Shown: positions 21,375-31,625 of the stretch, one piece after another
Layout: each line of letters starts with the position of its first letter
Position numbering within the stretch: position 1 is the first letter of the stretch
The notes under the pieces: generated by a model
Database searches by the model: none
Seen by the model: the letters and a program-made list of their open reading frames with translations, nothing else
Told to the model about the DNA's origin: nothing
DNA from: Taibaiella sp.
GTDB taxonomy: Bacteria > Bacteroidota > Bacteroidia > Chitinophagales > Chitinophagaceae
Reading direction: 5' to 3'
Assembly (NCBI GenBank): GCA_019739295.1
Contig: JAHHDV010000026.1
Coordinates: 124,001 to 188,000, forward strand
Length of the DNA stretch: 64,000 nt
Position numbers and translations under genes: made by a program

Positions 21375-22502
21375 TCAGTTTATATTTTCCCACCACTTGC
21401 CAAAAGTTTGTGTAGTATCGTTCAGATAGACAATTTCTCCGATTTTAGGGGTAACCAATGGTATGTGTGCGTGGCCATCCTTGTCATTCAGCTCATTAAT
21501 GGTCCTGAGCGGTTCGTCCCAGGAATGGTTGGCCAGTTTGAATTTAGAAGAATGTATGGGGAAGAGTCGCCTGGCCTTTAAATCCTTTGCAGCTTTTAAT
21601 CCTTCTTCGGGTAGCATGTGGATGGCCTGCCAGGCCAGGTTATACTGGCCATTATCCAGAAGCGCCAGGTCAAAGCCACCGAACTGTTCCCCTATTGCCG
21701 CAAAATGGGTATCATAACCGCTATCCCCGCCAAGGTATAATTTCATGCCGGGTGCCTGTAAGACAAATGAAAGCCAGAGTGTATTGTTTCTCGTTAAACT
21801 CCTGCCAGAGAAATGCCGGGCAGGCCTGGTGTATATCGTAAAGTCATCGCTGATCACTACAGAATCATTCCAGTCTTTCTCTGTAATGATCGCCGGGTCA
21901 AATTTCCAGTATTCAAAATGTTCACCCACGCCCAGCCCGCAAATAACCTGTCTGACTTTGGGCTTTAATTGCAGTATGGTGTGATAATCCAGGTGATCAT
22001 AATGGTCATGGGTAATGAGCAGGTAGTCGATCTCAGGCATATCCTCTGCCGAATAAATATCTGATCCCTTAAAAGATTGATTGGAGCCGGGTATAGGGGA
22101 TGCATTGCCGCTGAATACAGGATCTATGAGGAAGCGTTTGCCATCAAGCTGGATCAGGTACGATGAATGTCCGAACCACACCAGTACATTCTCCGTGATG
22201 GGAATATGGCGTAAGTCCGTTTTTACGGCAGGGATTGCATCAATAGGCCGGGTGTGCGGGAATTTTTTAAAAAGGAAGTCGTAGATCACCCCTGTCATGG
22301 AATAGCCTTCTGTAATCGTGGGGGTAAAGTGAATATTTTGAAATTTTCCATTTTTATAATGAGGTGATTGCTGCAGTTGCTCCAGCCGTTTGCCGCTTGG
22401 TGCCCTGCCAAACTGGGGATGCTGCAAAAATATAAATGCGGCAATAGCTAACAATAGTATAGTGCTCAAAAATATAATTATCATTCTCTTAATGATTTTC
22501 AT
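21375..22502 (-). CDS. MBL-fold hydrolase, NAPE-PLD/UlaG-like
   Basis: A 375-residue metallo-beta-lactamase fold enzyme with an N-terminal membrane anchor or signal (residues 5-27). Metal-binding motifs are THDHYDHLD, the His of ARHFSGR, GGDSGYDTHF and a late FPIHSSKF. The arrangement matches the family of N-acyl-phosphatidylethanolamine phospholipase D and related bacterial proteins, so a phospholipid-type phosphodiester substrate is possible but unproven. It is a single gene, intact, divergent from the MATE exporter with 230 bases between. Confidence 0.82.
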   Translation of the reverse strand: MKIIKRMIIIFLSTILLLAIAAFIFLQHPQFGRAPSGKRLEQLQQSPHYKNGKFQNIHFTPTITEGYSMTGVIYDFLFKKFPHTRPIDAIPAVKTDLRHIPITENVLVWFGHSSYLIQLDGKRFLIDPVFSGNASPIPGSNQSFKGSDIYSAEDMPEIDYLLITHDHYDHLDYHTILQLKPKVRQVICGLGVGEHFEYWKFDPAIITEKDWNDSVVISDDFTIYTRPARHFSGRSLTRNNTLWLSFVLQAPGMKLYLGGDSGYDTHFAAIGEQFGGFDLALLDNGQYNLAWQAIHMLPEEGLKAAKDLKARRLFPIHSSKFKLANHSWDEPLRTINELNDKDGHAHIPLVTPKIGEIVYLNDTTQTFGKWWENIN

Positions 22503-22734
22503 TTAAAGTACGATTGTGATCTTTCAGGTTGTGAATGCATCAAATTTCCAGAATATTTCTTTCATGGACTATTTTTTTATCGATCCTGCCGGAAAAGTAT
22601 ACGGTGTCCCTGGGAAACCAGATCATCAAATGCCCTGATCCTATTCATTCATCAGGCAGGACGGGATTTTACAGGCAGGTTTTTTATTATCCCCACATTG
22701 TATTTTCAGATATCTTTGCACACGTTTTGAATTC

Positions 22735-24090
22735 ATGAGACAGTTTGAACCTTCGTACAGGGATATTCTCCGGATTGCCGCACCCATCTCTTTTTCTTTA
22801 ATGATCCCGCAGGTTGGTTTTGTGGCGAATACTTTGTTTGTAAGCTCACCTGGGGTCCGATGCACTTTCTGTAATAGGGATGGTGGGGGTTTATTATTTA
22901 TTGCTGACCTGGCTCGGATATGGACTGAGCAATGGCATGCTGGTCTTGCTGTCGAGAAGTGCGGGAGCCCGTCACATTCAGGCCTATGGCGCTACATTCA
23001 GGAACGGATTGGTCATCGGCGGCATATTCACCTTGATCTTGTTATTGGTGTCTTATATGATGGGAGGTGTCATGTACCAATCCCTGCTGACCCATGAAAC
23101 ATTGGTATCGGAGGCCACAGGTTTTTTTACATCTACGCCTACTGGGATTTCCTTTCCTCATCATCAACCAGCTCATGAATGTTTTCTTCATCAGTACGGG
23201 CAGAACGATGTGGCTGCTTGCAGGATCCTTGGTGGGCAACCTGGTCAACATATTTTTCGACTACGTCCTTATATTCGGAAATATGGGATTTCCTGAGATG
23301 GGGGTCAATGGTGCTGCCATAGGCTCGGTACTTGGAGAGGTCGTATATTTTCTCGTGATGGTTTTGGTGATCCTGGGCCACCGCTGGCAAAAAGCATATG
23401 CACTGATCGGGGGAGATAGCTGGGACCCGGTTGTGATCTGTAAGATCATACAAATTTCATCTCCATTGGTTTTTCCAGTATATATTCAGCATCGGGGGAT
23501 GGCAGGTTTACTTCATTTATATGGAGCACCTGGGCAGGGAAGAAGTCGCTGCTACCCATATCCTGAGAAATGCCCTTGGCGTGATCGGGATCGGCGGATG
23601 GGCTTTGGCCAGTACCAGCAATACACTAGTGAGTAATCTTTTGGGGCAGAATAGAAAGCAGGATGTCCTGCTGGCTGTCAAGAGGATATTGATGGTAAGT
23701 GCCGTGTTCGGACTGGGCTGTTCATTGTTTTTATATACAGCCAAGGATGTCCTGATGCCTTATTTCAGTACCGATGATATCGTCGTGGACAGAACGATGC
23801 AGGGACTCAGGGTTATCTACGGCTCTTCTGTTTTGTTATGTATGGCTACAGTACTGTTCAATGCCCTGATCGGATTGGGCGCTACCAGGATCAGCATGAT
23901 TTTCGAGGTCAGCTGTGTATTGCTGTATGTCCTTTACCTAACCCTTGTCGTTCAGGTATTTCATTTAAACTTCTGGTGGGCCTGGACTTCCGAATATGCA
24001 TATTGGGGCCTGCTTTTTGTGCTTTCTTCAATTTATATCCTGAGGAAAAAATGGATGAAATATACTCCTGCTTCCGCTCCGGTTTCTTAA
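22735..24090 (+). CDS. MATE family efflux transporter (three frameshifts)
   Basis: Multidrug exporter with 12 expected helices; two MatE repeats can be followed through the frames. The start ATG gives MRQFEPSYRDILRIAAPIS, the usual MATE opening. Breaks: an extra T at 22846 (corrected: VSHLGSDALSVIGMVGVYY), an extra T in the run 23122-23128 (corrected: ATGFLHLRLLGFPFLIINQ) and an extra T in 23470-23474 (corrected: PLVFQYIFSIGGWQVYF). All three corrections recover typical MATE text, so the gene is probably whole in the organism. Length is about 450 residues. Confidence 0.88.
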
Positions 24091-24165
24091 AATATCAGTG
24101 GATAAATTGCAAAAAGCGTGGCGGGTTTCCTATTTTAGCCTTTTAAAACAAGACAACTTTCATTC

Positions 24166-25711
24166 ATGGATAGTTCCGTTATACTGCTCAGTATAGTCGT
24201 GGCATATTTCTTATTGCTGCTGGGTATCGCCTTTTATACTTCCAGGGGAAGTAACAATGATTCATTTTTTATTGGTAACAGGAAAAGTAACTGGATGCTG
24301 GTAGCCTTTGGGATGATCGGAACCAGCCTGAGCGGTGTCACCTTTATTTCGGTACCCGGTACTGTGGGTAAAGCTACCGCAGGCTTGTATCCTTATGGCG
24401 CTTTTGAGTACTATATGCTCGTTATCGGTTTTTTTTATCGGTTATTTTATCGTTGCAGCGGTACTGCTGCCCTTGTACTACAGGCTCAATCTTACCTCTA
24501 TATATACCTATTTAGGTAAACGGTTCAATGTAGAAGCACATAAGATCGGTTCCCTCTTTTTTATCATTTCCCGCTGTGTGGGAGCGACTGCCAGACTGTA
24601 CTTAGTGGTGAATGTACTGCAATTGTTTTTATTAGAGCAGATGGGCATCCCGTTCTGGGCTACATCTATGATCCTGCTGCTGATGGTATTGCTGTATACA
24701 TTCGAGGGTGGTGTAAAGACAATAGTGATCACGGATACCCTGCAGACCACATTTATGATCATCAGCCTGCTGGCCTGTATTATTTTTATTCTTTCACAGT
24801 TAGACCTTTCGGTAGCTGAGGCATTTGGTGAGTTAAAGCAGCAGGACTATACGCGCCTGTTCAATTTTGATGTCAATTCCAAGACATTTTTCCTCAAGAC
24901 AATACTGGGAGGTATGTTCATCACCATAGCAATGACCGGTCTGGACCAGGAAATGATGCAAAAGAATATCTCGGTAGATAATGTCCGCAATGCCAAGAAG
25001 AATATGATCACCTTCAGCTTTATCCTTTTGTTCGTCAACCTTGCATTCCTGTTCCTGGGGGGATTGCTGTATATATACGCGATGAAAAATGGTGGCGGAT
25101 ATGACGGAAGCGCATTTCATCTGGCAGGAAGCACTGCTAATGTGATGGGGGATGATTTATTTCCATCGTTATCACTGAACGGATATTTCCCGATGCTCAT
25201 TTCCGTTATTTTCATTATCGGTTTGATCTCTGCATTATTTCCATCGGCTGACGGTGCATTGACGGCTGTGACCAGTTCATTCTGTGTGGACCTGATCAAG
25301 CTTAAAGATGATCATACCAGGACGGAAAAGCAAAAAAAGAAAATACGTATGCGGGTCCACCTGGTCTTCACCATCGTTTTCTTCCTGCTGATCATGATGT
25401 TCAAGGTGATCAATAATAAATCTATTGTCTACCTGATTATGGAAGTAGCCGGGTATACTTACGGACCATTGCTGGGATTATTTGCGTTTGGGATCCTTAC
25501 GAAACGGGTGATCACAAGGAAATATGCCATACTCTTCATCACCCTGGCAGCCCCGGTCATCACTTACCTGCTGAATATGCTGGTGTCGAATTTAAGCGCG
25601 TATCAGATAGGAGTAGAGCTGATCCTGATCAATGGCCTGATCACTTTCCTGGGATTATGGATCGCCAGTGAAAAACGACTTACGGTCAATGTTAATCCTG
25701 ACCAGTATTAG
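24166..25711 (+). CDS. Sodium:solute symporter family protein (frameshifted)
   Basis: SSS-family secondary transporter (SLC5/SglT fold), about 515 residues, with some 13 helices. The N-terminal part has DSFFIGNRKSNWMLVAFGMIGTSLSG, which includes the conserved Gly/Ser-rich unwound first helix. The frame breaks in the T8 run 24429-24436: with seven T the text reads VIGFFIGYFIVAAVLLPLYY. The solute (sugar, amino acid, sialic acid or other) cannot be deduced. It follows the MATE gene after 75 bases on the same strand. Repeat copy B lies just downstream. Confidence 0.88.
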
Positions 25712-25760
25712 GTATACGCTGGTATATCCTCTTGGGTTATAGCCTTTATAGGAAAAAAGG

Positions 25761-25832
25761 AGCTGTCCAGAAGTAAACAAACCTGTCCTGTTGCGCTGAC
25801 TCCAATACAGACAGGTTTGTTGATCCATACAT
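25761..25832 (-). repeat. Dispersed palindromic repeat, copy B
   Basis: Full-length copy on the minus strand. Arms AAACAAACCTGTC (25775-25787) and GACAGGTTTGTT (25810-25821) surround a 22-base loop. Outer conserved parts are GCTGTCCAGAAGT on one side and GATCCATACAT on the other. It lies between the convergent symporter and oxoamine synthase genes. Confidence 0.9.
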
Positions 25833-25907
25833 GCCACATTCCGACAAGGTTAATGTGACCACAAAAGAAGCTTTTCAAACAGTCTCCGGATATTTGAATT
25901 GATCGAG

Positions 25908-27158
25908 TTAACCCATCTGGAATACGTCAGGTATTTCTTTAGGATACAGACCTTTTTCTATCTTTTCCCTTACTGCAGAGAATGCATTTAGCGTCTCTTC
26001 TATATCCTGTTCCGTATGAACGGCAGTCGGTATCAGCCTCAGGATCAGCTGGCCTTTCGGAATGATGGGATACATCACGATAGAGCAGAAGATATTGTAG
26101 TTTTCTCTCAGGTCTACCACAAGCTGAGCAGCATCAGTTACACCGGTTTCCATCTGTACAGGAGTGACGGGCGTATTCGTTGTCCCGATATTAAATCCTC
26201 TTTCTCTCAGCCCGTTTTGAAGCAGGTGAACATTTTCCCAGAGTTTTTCTTTGAGCTCGGGATGAGCCTTGATCATTTCCATCCGTTTCAATCCACCTAC
26301 GACCATGGCCATAGGAAGGGATTTGGCAAATACCTGGGAGCGCATGTTGTATTTCAGGTAATAAACCAGGTCTTTGTCTGCAGCAATGAATCCGCCTATT
26401 CCGGCAAGGGATTTGGCGAAAGTGGAGAAATAGACATCGATATCGTCAATACAATCCTGTTCCTCACCGATTCCTGATCCGGTTTTGCCCATAGTGCCGA
26501 AACCGTGGGCATCATCTACAAATAATCTAAACGGAATCTGCTTCTTGAATGCAGCGATTTCCCTGACCCTGCCCTGGTTTCCATTCATTCCGAACACGCC
26601 TTCAGTTACGACTAAGATCCCGCCCTCAGTACCTTCTGTCAGTCTTGCAGCTCTTTTTAATTGCTTTTCAAAATCTGCAATGTCATTGTGGTTGAATTTG
26701 AATCTATGGCCCGGGTGCAACCTCAGTCCGTCGATGATACAGGCATGACTTTCCGCATCGTAAACAATAACATCATGTCTGTTGGCCAGGGTATCAATGG
26801 CAGAAGACATACCCTGATATCCGTAATTGAGGAGCATTGCATCCTCCTTGCCTACAAAATCCGCAAAAACTCTTTCCAGTTCATCATGCTTGTCCGTATT
26901 TCCACTCATGATCCTTGCTCCCATCGGGTAGGCCAGCCCATATTGTGCTGCGGCCTCCGCATCAACTTTTCTGATCTCCGGGTGATTAGCCAGACCCAGA
27001 TAATTGTTCAAGCTCCATATGATCTTTTCCTTACCTCTGAAATGCATACGGTTAGATATCTCTCCCTCTAACTTTGGAAATGCAAAATATTCATGTGCCT
27101 GTTCCTGATATTGACCTAAAGGACCTCTGTCTTTTCTAAATTTGTCAAATAAATCCAT
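25908..27158 (-). CDS. Alpha-oxoamine synthase family PLP enzyme (SPT/KBL-like)
   Basis: A 416-residue fold-type I PLP enzyme of the alpha-oxoamine synthase group, which joins an amino acid and an acyl-CoA. The PLP Lys lies in STFAKSLAGIGGF; the Asp of VDDAHGFGTMG and the His of DAESHACIIDG are the cofactor-contacting residues. The N-terminus MDLFDKFRKDRGPLG with the long FRGKEKIIWSLNNYLG insert differs from the Sphingobacterium serine palmitoyltransferase I know, so I leave open serine palmitoyltransferase versus 2-amino-3-ketobutyrate ligase. It has a clear promoter, stands alone and is intact. Confidence 0.8.
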   Translation of the reverse strand: MDLFDKFRKDRGPLGQYQEQAHEYFAFPKLEGEISNRMHFRGKEKIIWSLNNYLGLANHPEIRKVDAEAAAQYGLAYPMGARIMSGNTDKHDELERVFADFVGKEDAMLLNYGYQGMSSAIDTLANRHDVIVYDAESHACIIDGLRLHPGHRFKFNHNDIADFEKQLKRAARLTEGTEGGILVVTEGVFGMNGNQGRVREIAAFKKQIPFRLFVDDAHGFGTMGKTGSGIGEEQDCIDDIDVYFSTFAKSLAGIGGFIAADKDLVYYLKYNMRSQVFAKSLPMAMVVGGLKRMEMIKAHPELKEKLWENVHLLQNGLRERGFNIGTTNTPVTPVQMETGVTDAAQLVVDLRENYNIFCSIVMYPIIPKGQLILRLIPTAVHTEQDIEETLNAFSAVREKIEKGLYPKEIPDVFQMG

Positions 27159-27179
27159 TTTTTATTTTTTTAATTGCTG

Positions 27180-27209
27180 CAAAATTATCAAAGATTACAG
27201 ACGATTCAA
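27180..27209 (-). promoter_or_regulatory. Promoter of the oxoamine synthase gene
   Basis: Read on the minus strand: TTG (27207-27209), a 19-base spacer and TAATTTTG (27180-27187), an exact phylum-type promoter 22 bases from the start codon. Confidence 0.75.
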
Positions 27210-27518
27210 ATAAAAATTAATTATATGAATTTAATCGTGAAAATACGGGTGATAGAATCGCAGGCTATAGGGACGTATGCTGGGATTAGAAGGTGATGGG
27301 CAATGCCCGTGCCGGCTATCCTGATTTTTTTTACCGGGGTCATTACTTATCGAATGATCTCTGAATGGATGTCTGTGCTCAGGTCTGTTGTGGTCGACCT
27401 GGTCCGGTAATCACAGAAACAGATCACAGGTACGATAAAGCAAAAATCTTCGGGAGCAATTCTTTATTTTATTTACTTTTACACCTCATCTAATTAAAAA
27501 TTTCTAATTCAGACAAAT
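27210..27518. other. Divergent intergenic region upstream of glyA
   Basis: About 300 bases. It holds only short imperfect repeats such as GGGCAATGCCC near 27299. I see no riboswitch I can name and no ORF of note. The glyA promoter should be here, but no clear TTG/TAnnTTTG pair stands out. Confidence 0.4.
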
Positions 27519-28805
27519 ATGCAAAAAGATACGGCTATATTCGAATTGATTCAGGAAGAATGGGACAGACAGAAAAGAGGGTTAGAGCTTATCGCTTCAG
27601 AAAACTTCACCAGTGAAGCGGTCATGAAAGCCATGGGCAATGTGATGACCAATAAATACGCAGAAGGCTATCCCGGGAGAAGATACTACGGAGGCTGCGA
27701 GGTAGTGGACAAAAGTGAACAATTGGCTATAGACCGGTTAAAGCAGATATTCAATGTAGCTTATGCCAACGTTCAGCCGCATAGTGGTGCCCAGGCGAAT
27801 ATGGCGGTACAACTGGCCGTACTGAAACCCGGGGATGCCATTCTCGGGCTGGATCTGAGTATGGGGGGACACCTGACCCATGGATCTCCCGTTGCTTTTT
27901 CCGGAAAAAATTATGATGCCCATCATTATGGTGTCCGGAAGGAAGATGGACTGATCGACTATGATGATCTTGAAGCCAAAGCCAGAAGCCTCAGGCCAAA
28001 GTTGATCATCTGCGGGGCATCTGCTTACAGCCGGGACTGGGATTATGCACGTATCCGTAAAGTAGCGGATGACGTGGGCGCATTGGTCATGGCCGATATC
28101 GCACATCCTGCAGGATTGATAGCCAAAGGCCTGCTGAACAGCCCGTTCGAACACTGTCATTTTGTGACGTCTACGACACACAAGACCTTGAGAGGCCCGA
28201 GGGGCGGTATCATCATGATGAAGCAGGATTTTGAAAATCCCTGGGGTGAGAAGACGCCGAAAGGTGACATCAAAATGATGAGCAACTTACTGGACATGGC
28301 TGTATTCCCCGGTGTCCAGGGTGGTCCCTTACAGCATGTCATAGCTGCTAAAGCAGTTTCTTTTCAGGAGATTCTTCAGGATGAATTTTTACAATACGGG
28401 CGCCAGATGCAGGCCAATGCCAGGGCAATGACGGAAGCATTTTTGTCCAAAGGTTATGATATCGTGAGCGGCGGAACTGACAACCACCTCTTATTGATTG
28501 ATTTAAGAAACAAGAATATCACAGGGAAGAAGGCTGAAAACACTTTGGTAAAGGCGGATATTACCCTGAATAAGAATATGGTGCCGTTTGACGATAAGTC
28601 ACCCTTCATTACTTCCGGTATCCGTGTAGGTGTACCGGCTATTACTACAAGAGGTTTGAAAGAAAAAGATATGGCCCAGGTAGTACATTGGCTGGACCAG
28701 GTTTTAACCAATCCTGATAATGACAGTCTGATAACCGGCGTACGTGGTGAAGTGAATGAATTTATGAATGAGTTTGAGCTGTATGCTGGCTGGAGTGTGT
28801 GCTGA
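27519..28805 (+). CDS. glyA: Serine hydroxymethyltransferase
   Basis: Interconverts serine and glycine with tetrahydrofolate, the main source of one-carbon units. The 428-residue protein shows all family marks: [13 protein letters not shown], the [15 protein letters not shown] block and the PLP-binding Lys in [13 protein letters not shown]. The length is typical and the gene intact. It stands alone and is divergent from the PLP enzyme upstream. Both use PLP and amino-acid carbon, but no shared regulation is visible. Confidence 0.97.
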   Translation: MQKDTAIFELIQEEWDRQKRGLELIASENFTSEAVMKAMGNVMTNKYAEGYPGRRYYGGCEVVDKSEQLAIDRLKQIFNVAYANVQPHSGAQANMAVQLAVLKPGDAILGLDLSMGGHLTHGSPVAFSGKNYDAHHYGVRKEDGLIDYDDLEAKARSLRPKLIICGASAYSRDWDYARIRKVADDVGALVMADIAHPAGLIAKGLLNSPFEHCHFVTSTTHKTLRGPRGGIIMMKQDFENPWGEKTPKGDIKMMSNLLDMAVFPGVQGGPLQHVIAAKAVSFQEILQDEFLQYGRQMQANARAMTEAFLSKGYDIVSGGTDNHLLLIDLRNKNITGKKAENTLVKADITLNKNMVPFDDKSPFITSGIRVGVPAITTRGLKEKDMAQVVHWLDQVLTNPDNDSLITGVRGEVNEFMNEFELYAGWSVC

Positions 28806-28850
28806 TAATCTTAAAAATATGAATAATAAATTAATTTATACTTATATTTT

Positions 28851-28880
28851 TTGTGTTTTAAAAGATTAGCGCTAATTTTG
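28851..28880 (+). promoter_or_regulatory. Promoter of the small T9SS cargo gene
   Basis: TTG at 28851-28853, 19 bases, TAATTTTG at 28873-28880. It is an exact match to the phylum consensus and lies 53 bases before the start. Confidence 0.75.
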
Positions 28881-28932
28881 TAAGAGACCCGGGGTATATC
28901 CCTGGTCGGAATATTATAAATCCGGATTGTAT

Positions 28933-29316
28933 ATGAGTAGAATTTTTACATATTTAGTGGCATTGATGATCGCCGGCCTGTTGAGCCTGGTGTCGTTGAA
29001 TGCAAACGCTCAGAATTATAACAATGAACAGAGGTTTGAGATCAATACCGCTATGAAGAAAATGACGGTATATCCTACTCCTGCCAATAATTTTGTAACA
29101 GTAGCGATCCCGGTTGGATTAAGAGAAAATTTAGACAGGATCCAGATCCTGGATATATCCGGCAGGATGGTTATGGAGCAAAGAATATTGAACAAAGGCA
29201 TAGAGACGGTGACGTTCAACAACCTTTCCAGTTTGGCGAATGGTGTTTATATCATTGCAGCCAGGGATAGAGAAGGCCGTATGATCCAGTCATCCAAGAT
29301 GATCCTCAACAAATAA
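28933..29316 (+). CDS. Minimal T9SS type A sorting-domain protein
   Basis: A 127-residue exported protein. The ATG at 28933 begins a signal peptide ending NANAQ. After about 17 residues the rest is a type A C-terminal sorting domain: VYPTPANNFVTV, IQILDISGRMV, LANGVYIIAARD and the terminal Lys. Such domains direct cargo through the type IX secretion system and are normally attached to a large enzyme or adhesin. Here there is almost no cargo. It has its own promoter and terminator, which argues that it is a complete gene rather than a tail fragment. Confidence 0.85.
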   Translation: MSRIFTYLVALMIAGLLSLVSLNANAQNYNNEQRFEINTAMKKMTVYPTPANNFVTVAIPVGLRENLDRIQILDISGRMVMEQRILNKGIETVTFNNLSSLANGVYIIAARDREGRMIQSSKMILNK

Positions 29317-29341
29317 TCATCTTTCAATGCTTTTAGAGAAA

Positions 29342-29371
29342 GGAAATCAGCAATGATTTCCTTTTTATTTT
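29342..29371 (+). terminator. Terminator after the T9SS cargo gene
   Basis: The arms GGAAATCA (29342-29349) and TGATTTCC (29354-29361) with a GCAA loop are followed by a T-rich tract. Confidence 0.88.
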
Positions 29372-29507
29372 TCATCTATATTTATAGCGCAAATCCCGGT
29401 AATGGTACAAACCATCCGTTTTAAAAATACTTCCAGCGAACCTTTCAAAATCAAAAATACTTGTCTGAAAAGTCTTTGTTCTCCTATTAAGCTTGTCGAA
29501 TGTGATA

Positions 29508-29579
29508 TGTATGGATCAACAAACCTGTCTGTATTTCGGATTAGTTCAATAAGACAGGTTTGTTTTTTTAGATAGTTAC
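29508..29579 (+). repeat. Dispersed palindromic repeat, copy C
   Basis: Full-length copy. Arms AACAAACCTGTC (29518-29529) and GACAGGTTTGTT (29553-29564) surround a 23-base loop. TGTATGGATC precedes the left arm, as in copy B read in reverse, and TTTTAGATAGTTAC follows the right. It lies in the 397-base gap between the T9SS cargo gene and prfB. The rest of that gap holds only the terminator and AT-rich DNA. Confidence 0.9.
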
Positions 29580-29712
29580 TTTTATTACTCAGGTATAATT
29601 TCTTTGATCGTAAGCGCTCAATTTGTATTATCCGGATTAATCATATTTTCGTGCATGAGCTGTAAGATTACTTTCTCCGGTTTACCGCCTACAGCGTATA
29701 TTTGCAATCGTT

Positions 29713-30798
29713 ATGACAGCAGAGCAATTACAGCAACTGAAAAGCAGGATCGGTCACCTTTACAAATTTTTGAATATCGAGGAGAAAAAAGGACTCCTGG
29801 AAAGAGACAGGCAACTATCTATGTCTGACGGATTCTGGGATGACAATGAACGGGCAGCCCGGATCCTGAAGGATATACAAACCAATAAATACTGGATGGA
29901 CCTTTATGAAAATGCCCAGGCACAGATAGAAGATCTCGGTGTTTTGTTTGATTTTTGGAAAGAAGGAGAAGCCCGTGAAGAAGAAGTGAATGAGCAGTAC
30001 CTGTCGGTTATGGACCAGATGGAAGATCTGGAGCTGAAAAGTACGCTCAGCCAGCCGGAAGATGAGCTGCCTGCCATACTGCAGATCACGAGTGGCGCAG
30101 GAGGTACGGAGAGCCAGGATTGGGCCGAAATGCTGGCCCGTATGTACAGGATGTACGGTGAGAAGCAGGGATGGAAGGTTACGGAGCTCGACTGGCAATG
30201 GGGAGATGGAGCCGGTATCAAGACTTGTACCTTCCAGTTCGAAGGTGCTTTCGCCTATGGTTTCCTGAAAGCGGAAACAGGCGTCCACCGGTTGGTAAGA
30301 ATATCACCCTTTGACAGTAATGCCAGGAGACATACCAGCTTTGCCTCCGTTTATGTATATCCCCTGGTGGATGACAAGATCGAGATAGAAGTGAAGGACA
30401 GTGATGTGCGCATGGAGACTTCCCGGAGCGGCGGAGCCGGAGGCCAGAATGTGAATAAAGTAGAGACCAAGGTTCAGCTGACCCACATCCCTACAGGTAT
30501 CGTCGTGGTCTGCCAGACAGAAAGGACGCAGCTGGGCAACAGGGAAAAAGCCATGCAAATGCTGAAAAGCAAGCTCTATGAAGAGGAGATGAGAAGAAGA
30601 GAAGCCCTTAAGGACGCAGCCAATTCGAGTAAAAAGAAAATAGAGTGGGGGTCACAGATCAGGTCCTATGTATTCCATCCTTACAAGATGATCAAAGACC
30701 ATCGCACGGATTATGAAGTAGGCAATGTGCAGCCTGTCATGGACGGGGACCTGGACGGATTTATCAAGGCATTCCTGATGATGAACGATGAAGAATAA
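29713..30798 (+). CDS. prfB: Peptide chain release factor 2
   Basis: Releases finished proteins at UGA and UAA. The 361-residue protein has the SPF stop-recognition tripeptide ([11 protein letters not shown]) and the catalytic GGQ in [13 protein letters not shown]. The reading frame is continuous from ATG to stop, with no in-frame UGA near codon 25, so the autoregulatory +1 frameshift known from other bacteria is missing. A TATATTTG at 29697-29704, only nine bases before the start, could be a -7 element for a nearly leaderless transcript. Confidence 0.95.
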   Translation: MTAEQLQQLKSRIGHLYKFLNIEEKKGLLERDRQLSMSDGFWDDNERAARILKDIQTNKYWMDLYENAQAQIEDLGVLFDFWKEGEAREEEVNEQYLSVMDQMEDLELKSTLSQPEDELPAILQITSGAGGTESQDWAEMLARMYRMYGEKQGWKVTELDWQWGDGAGIKTCTFQFEGAFAYGFLKAETGVHRLVRISPFDSNARRHTSFASVYVYPLVDDKIEIEVKDSDVRMETSRSGGAGGQNVNKVETKVQLTHIPTGIVVVCQTERTQLGNREKAMQMLKSKLYEEEMRRREALKDAANSSKKKIEWGSQIRSYVFHPYKMIKDHRTDYEVGNVQPVMDGDLDGFIKAFLMMNDEE

Positions 30799-30850
30799 AT
30801 ACACGTAACCCTATACATCATTATACCTTTTCGAACCTATATAAAAATAC

Positions 30851-31494
30851 ATGAAGTACAGAGATTCGATTTTACTGATCCTAGCGATACTGCTGGTAGA
30901 CCAGCTCTCCAAGATATACATCAAGACTAATTTTTCTATCGGGGAATTTACGAATGTAATCGGTGACTGGTGCAAGATTTATTTTATAGAAAATGAGGGT
31001 ATGGCCTTTGGGTATACACTTTCCGATTCTTCTGTCGGTAAATTGATCCTGACGCTGTTCAGGCTGGTCGCAGTGGTCTTTGGCTTCTTTTACATCAGGA
31101 CGCTGATCCGGAAAGGCAGCACAAAAGGCCTGATCATTTGTGCTTCACTGATCCTCGCAGGTGCGGCGGGCAACCTGATTGATTCATTATTCTACGGGAT
31201 GATCTTTTCCGAAAGTACGGTACAGACAGTAGCACACTGGGTTCCTTTCGGAGAAGGGTACGGCTCTTTCCTGCATGGTAAGGTCGTAGACATGTTGTAC
31301 TTTCCTATCATAGACACTACCTGGCCGGAGTGGATGCCGATGGTAGGAGGAAAGCCGTTTCGTTTTTTGAGCCGATCTTCAATGTCGCTGATGTATCCAT
31401 TTCTACAGGTGTGATCGCATTGCTGGTATTCCAGAAAAGGATACTGCCCCAGGGCAGGACCCCTGAAAAAGAAGCGGTCAATACCGAAGGATAA
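30851..31494 (+). CDS. lspA: Lipoprotein signal peptidase (frameshifted)
   Basis: Type II signal peptidase; cleaves prolipoproteins in the inner membrane after diacylglycerol transfer. Four helices are visible. The catalytic Asp pair is in GNLIDSL and GKVVDMLYF, and the N-terminal LLVDQLSKIYIK is typical. The frame breaks at the T run 31363-31368: one added T gives PFRFFEPIFNVADVSISTGV, the family's fourth-helix region, and the stop becomes 31494. This is one of the few breaks that needs an added base. Length is about 214 residues, usual for Bacteroidota. It follows prfB by 52 bases. Confidence 0.9.
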
Positions 31495-31625
31495 GGATCC
31501 GGTCCGCTGTTTTGAACCTGCTGCCATCATCTGGATGGATCAATGGAAATGGAATTTACAACAAAACCGTCTTTGTCTTTTTTGATTTTTTTCTACCTTT
31601 AATTTTTTAAATCATTACATCATTT

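Noticed and set aside
27210..27518. Riboswitch upstream of glyA
   Set aside because: I see no conserved glycine, SAM or THF aptamer core, only short imperfect repeats.
29604..29828. Overlapping ORF as an upstream part of prfB with programmed frameshift
   Set aside because: The true frame has its own ATG at 29713 and reads like complete RF2.
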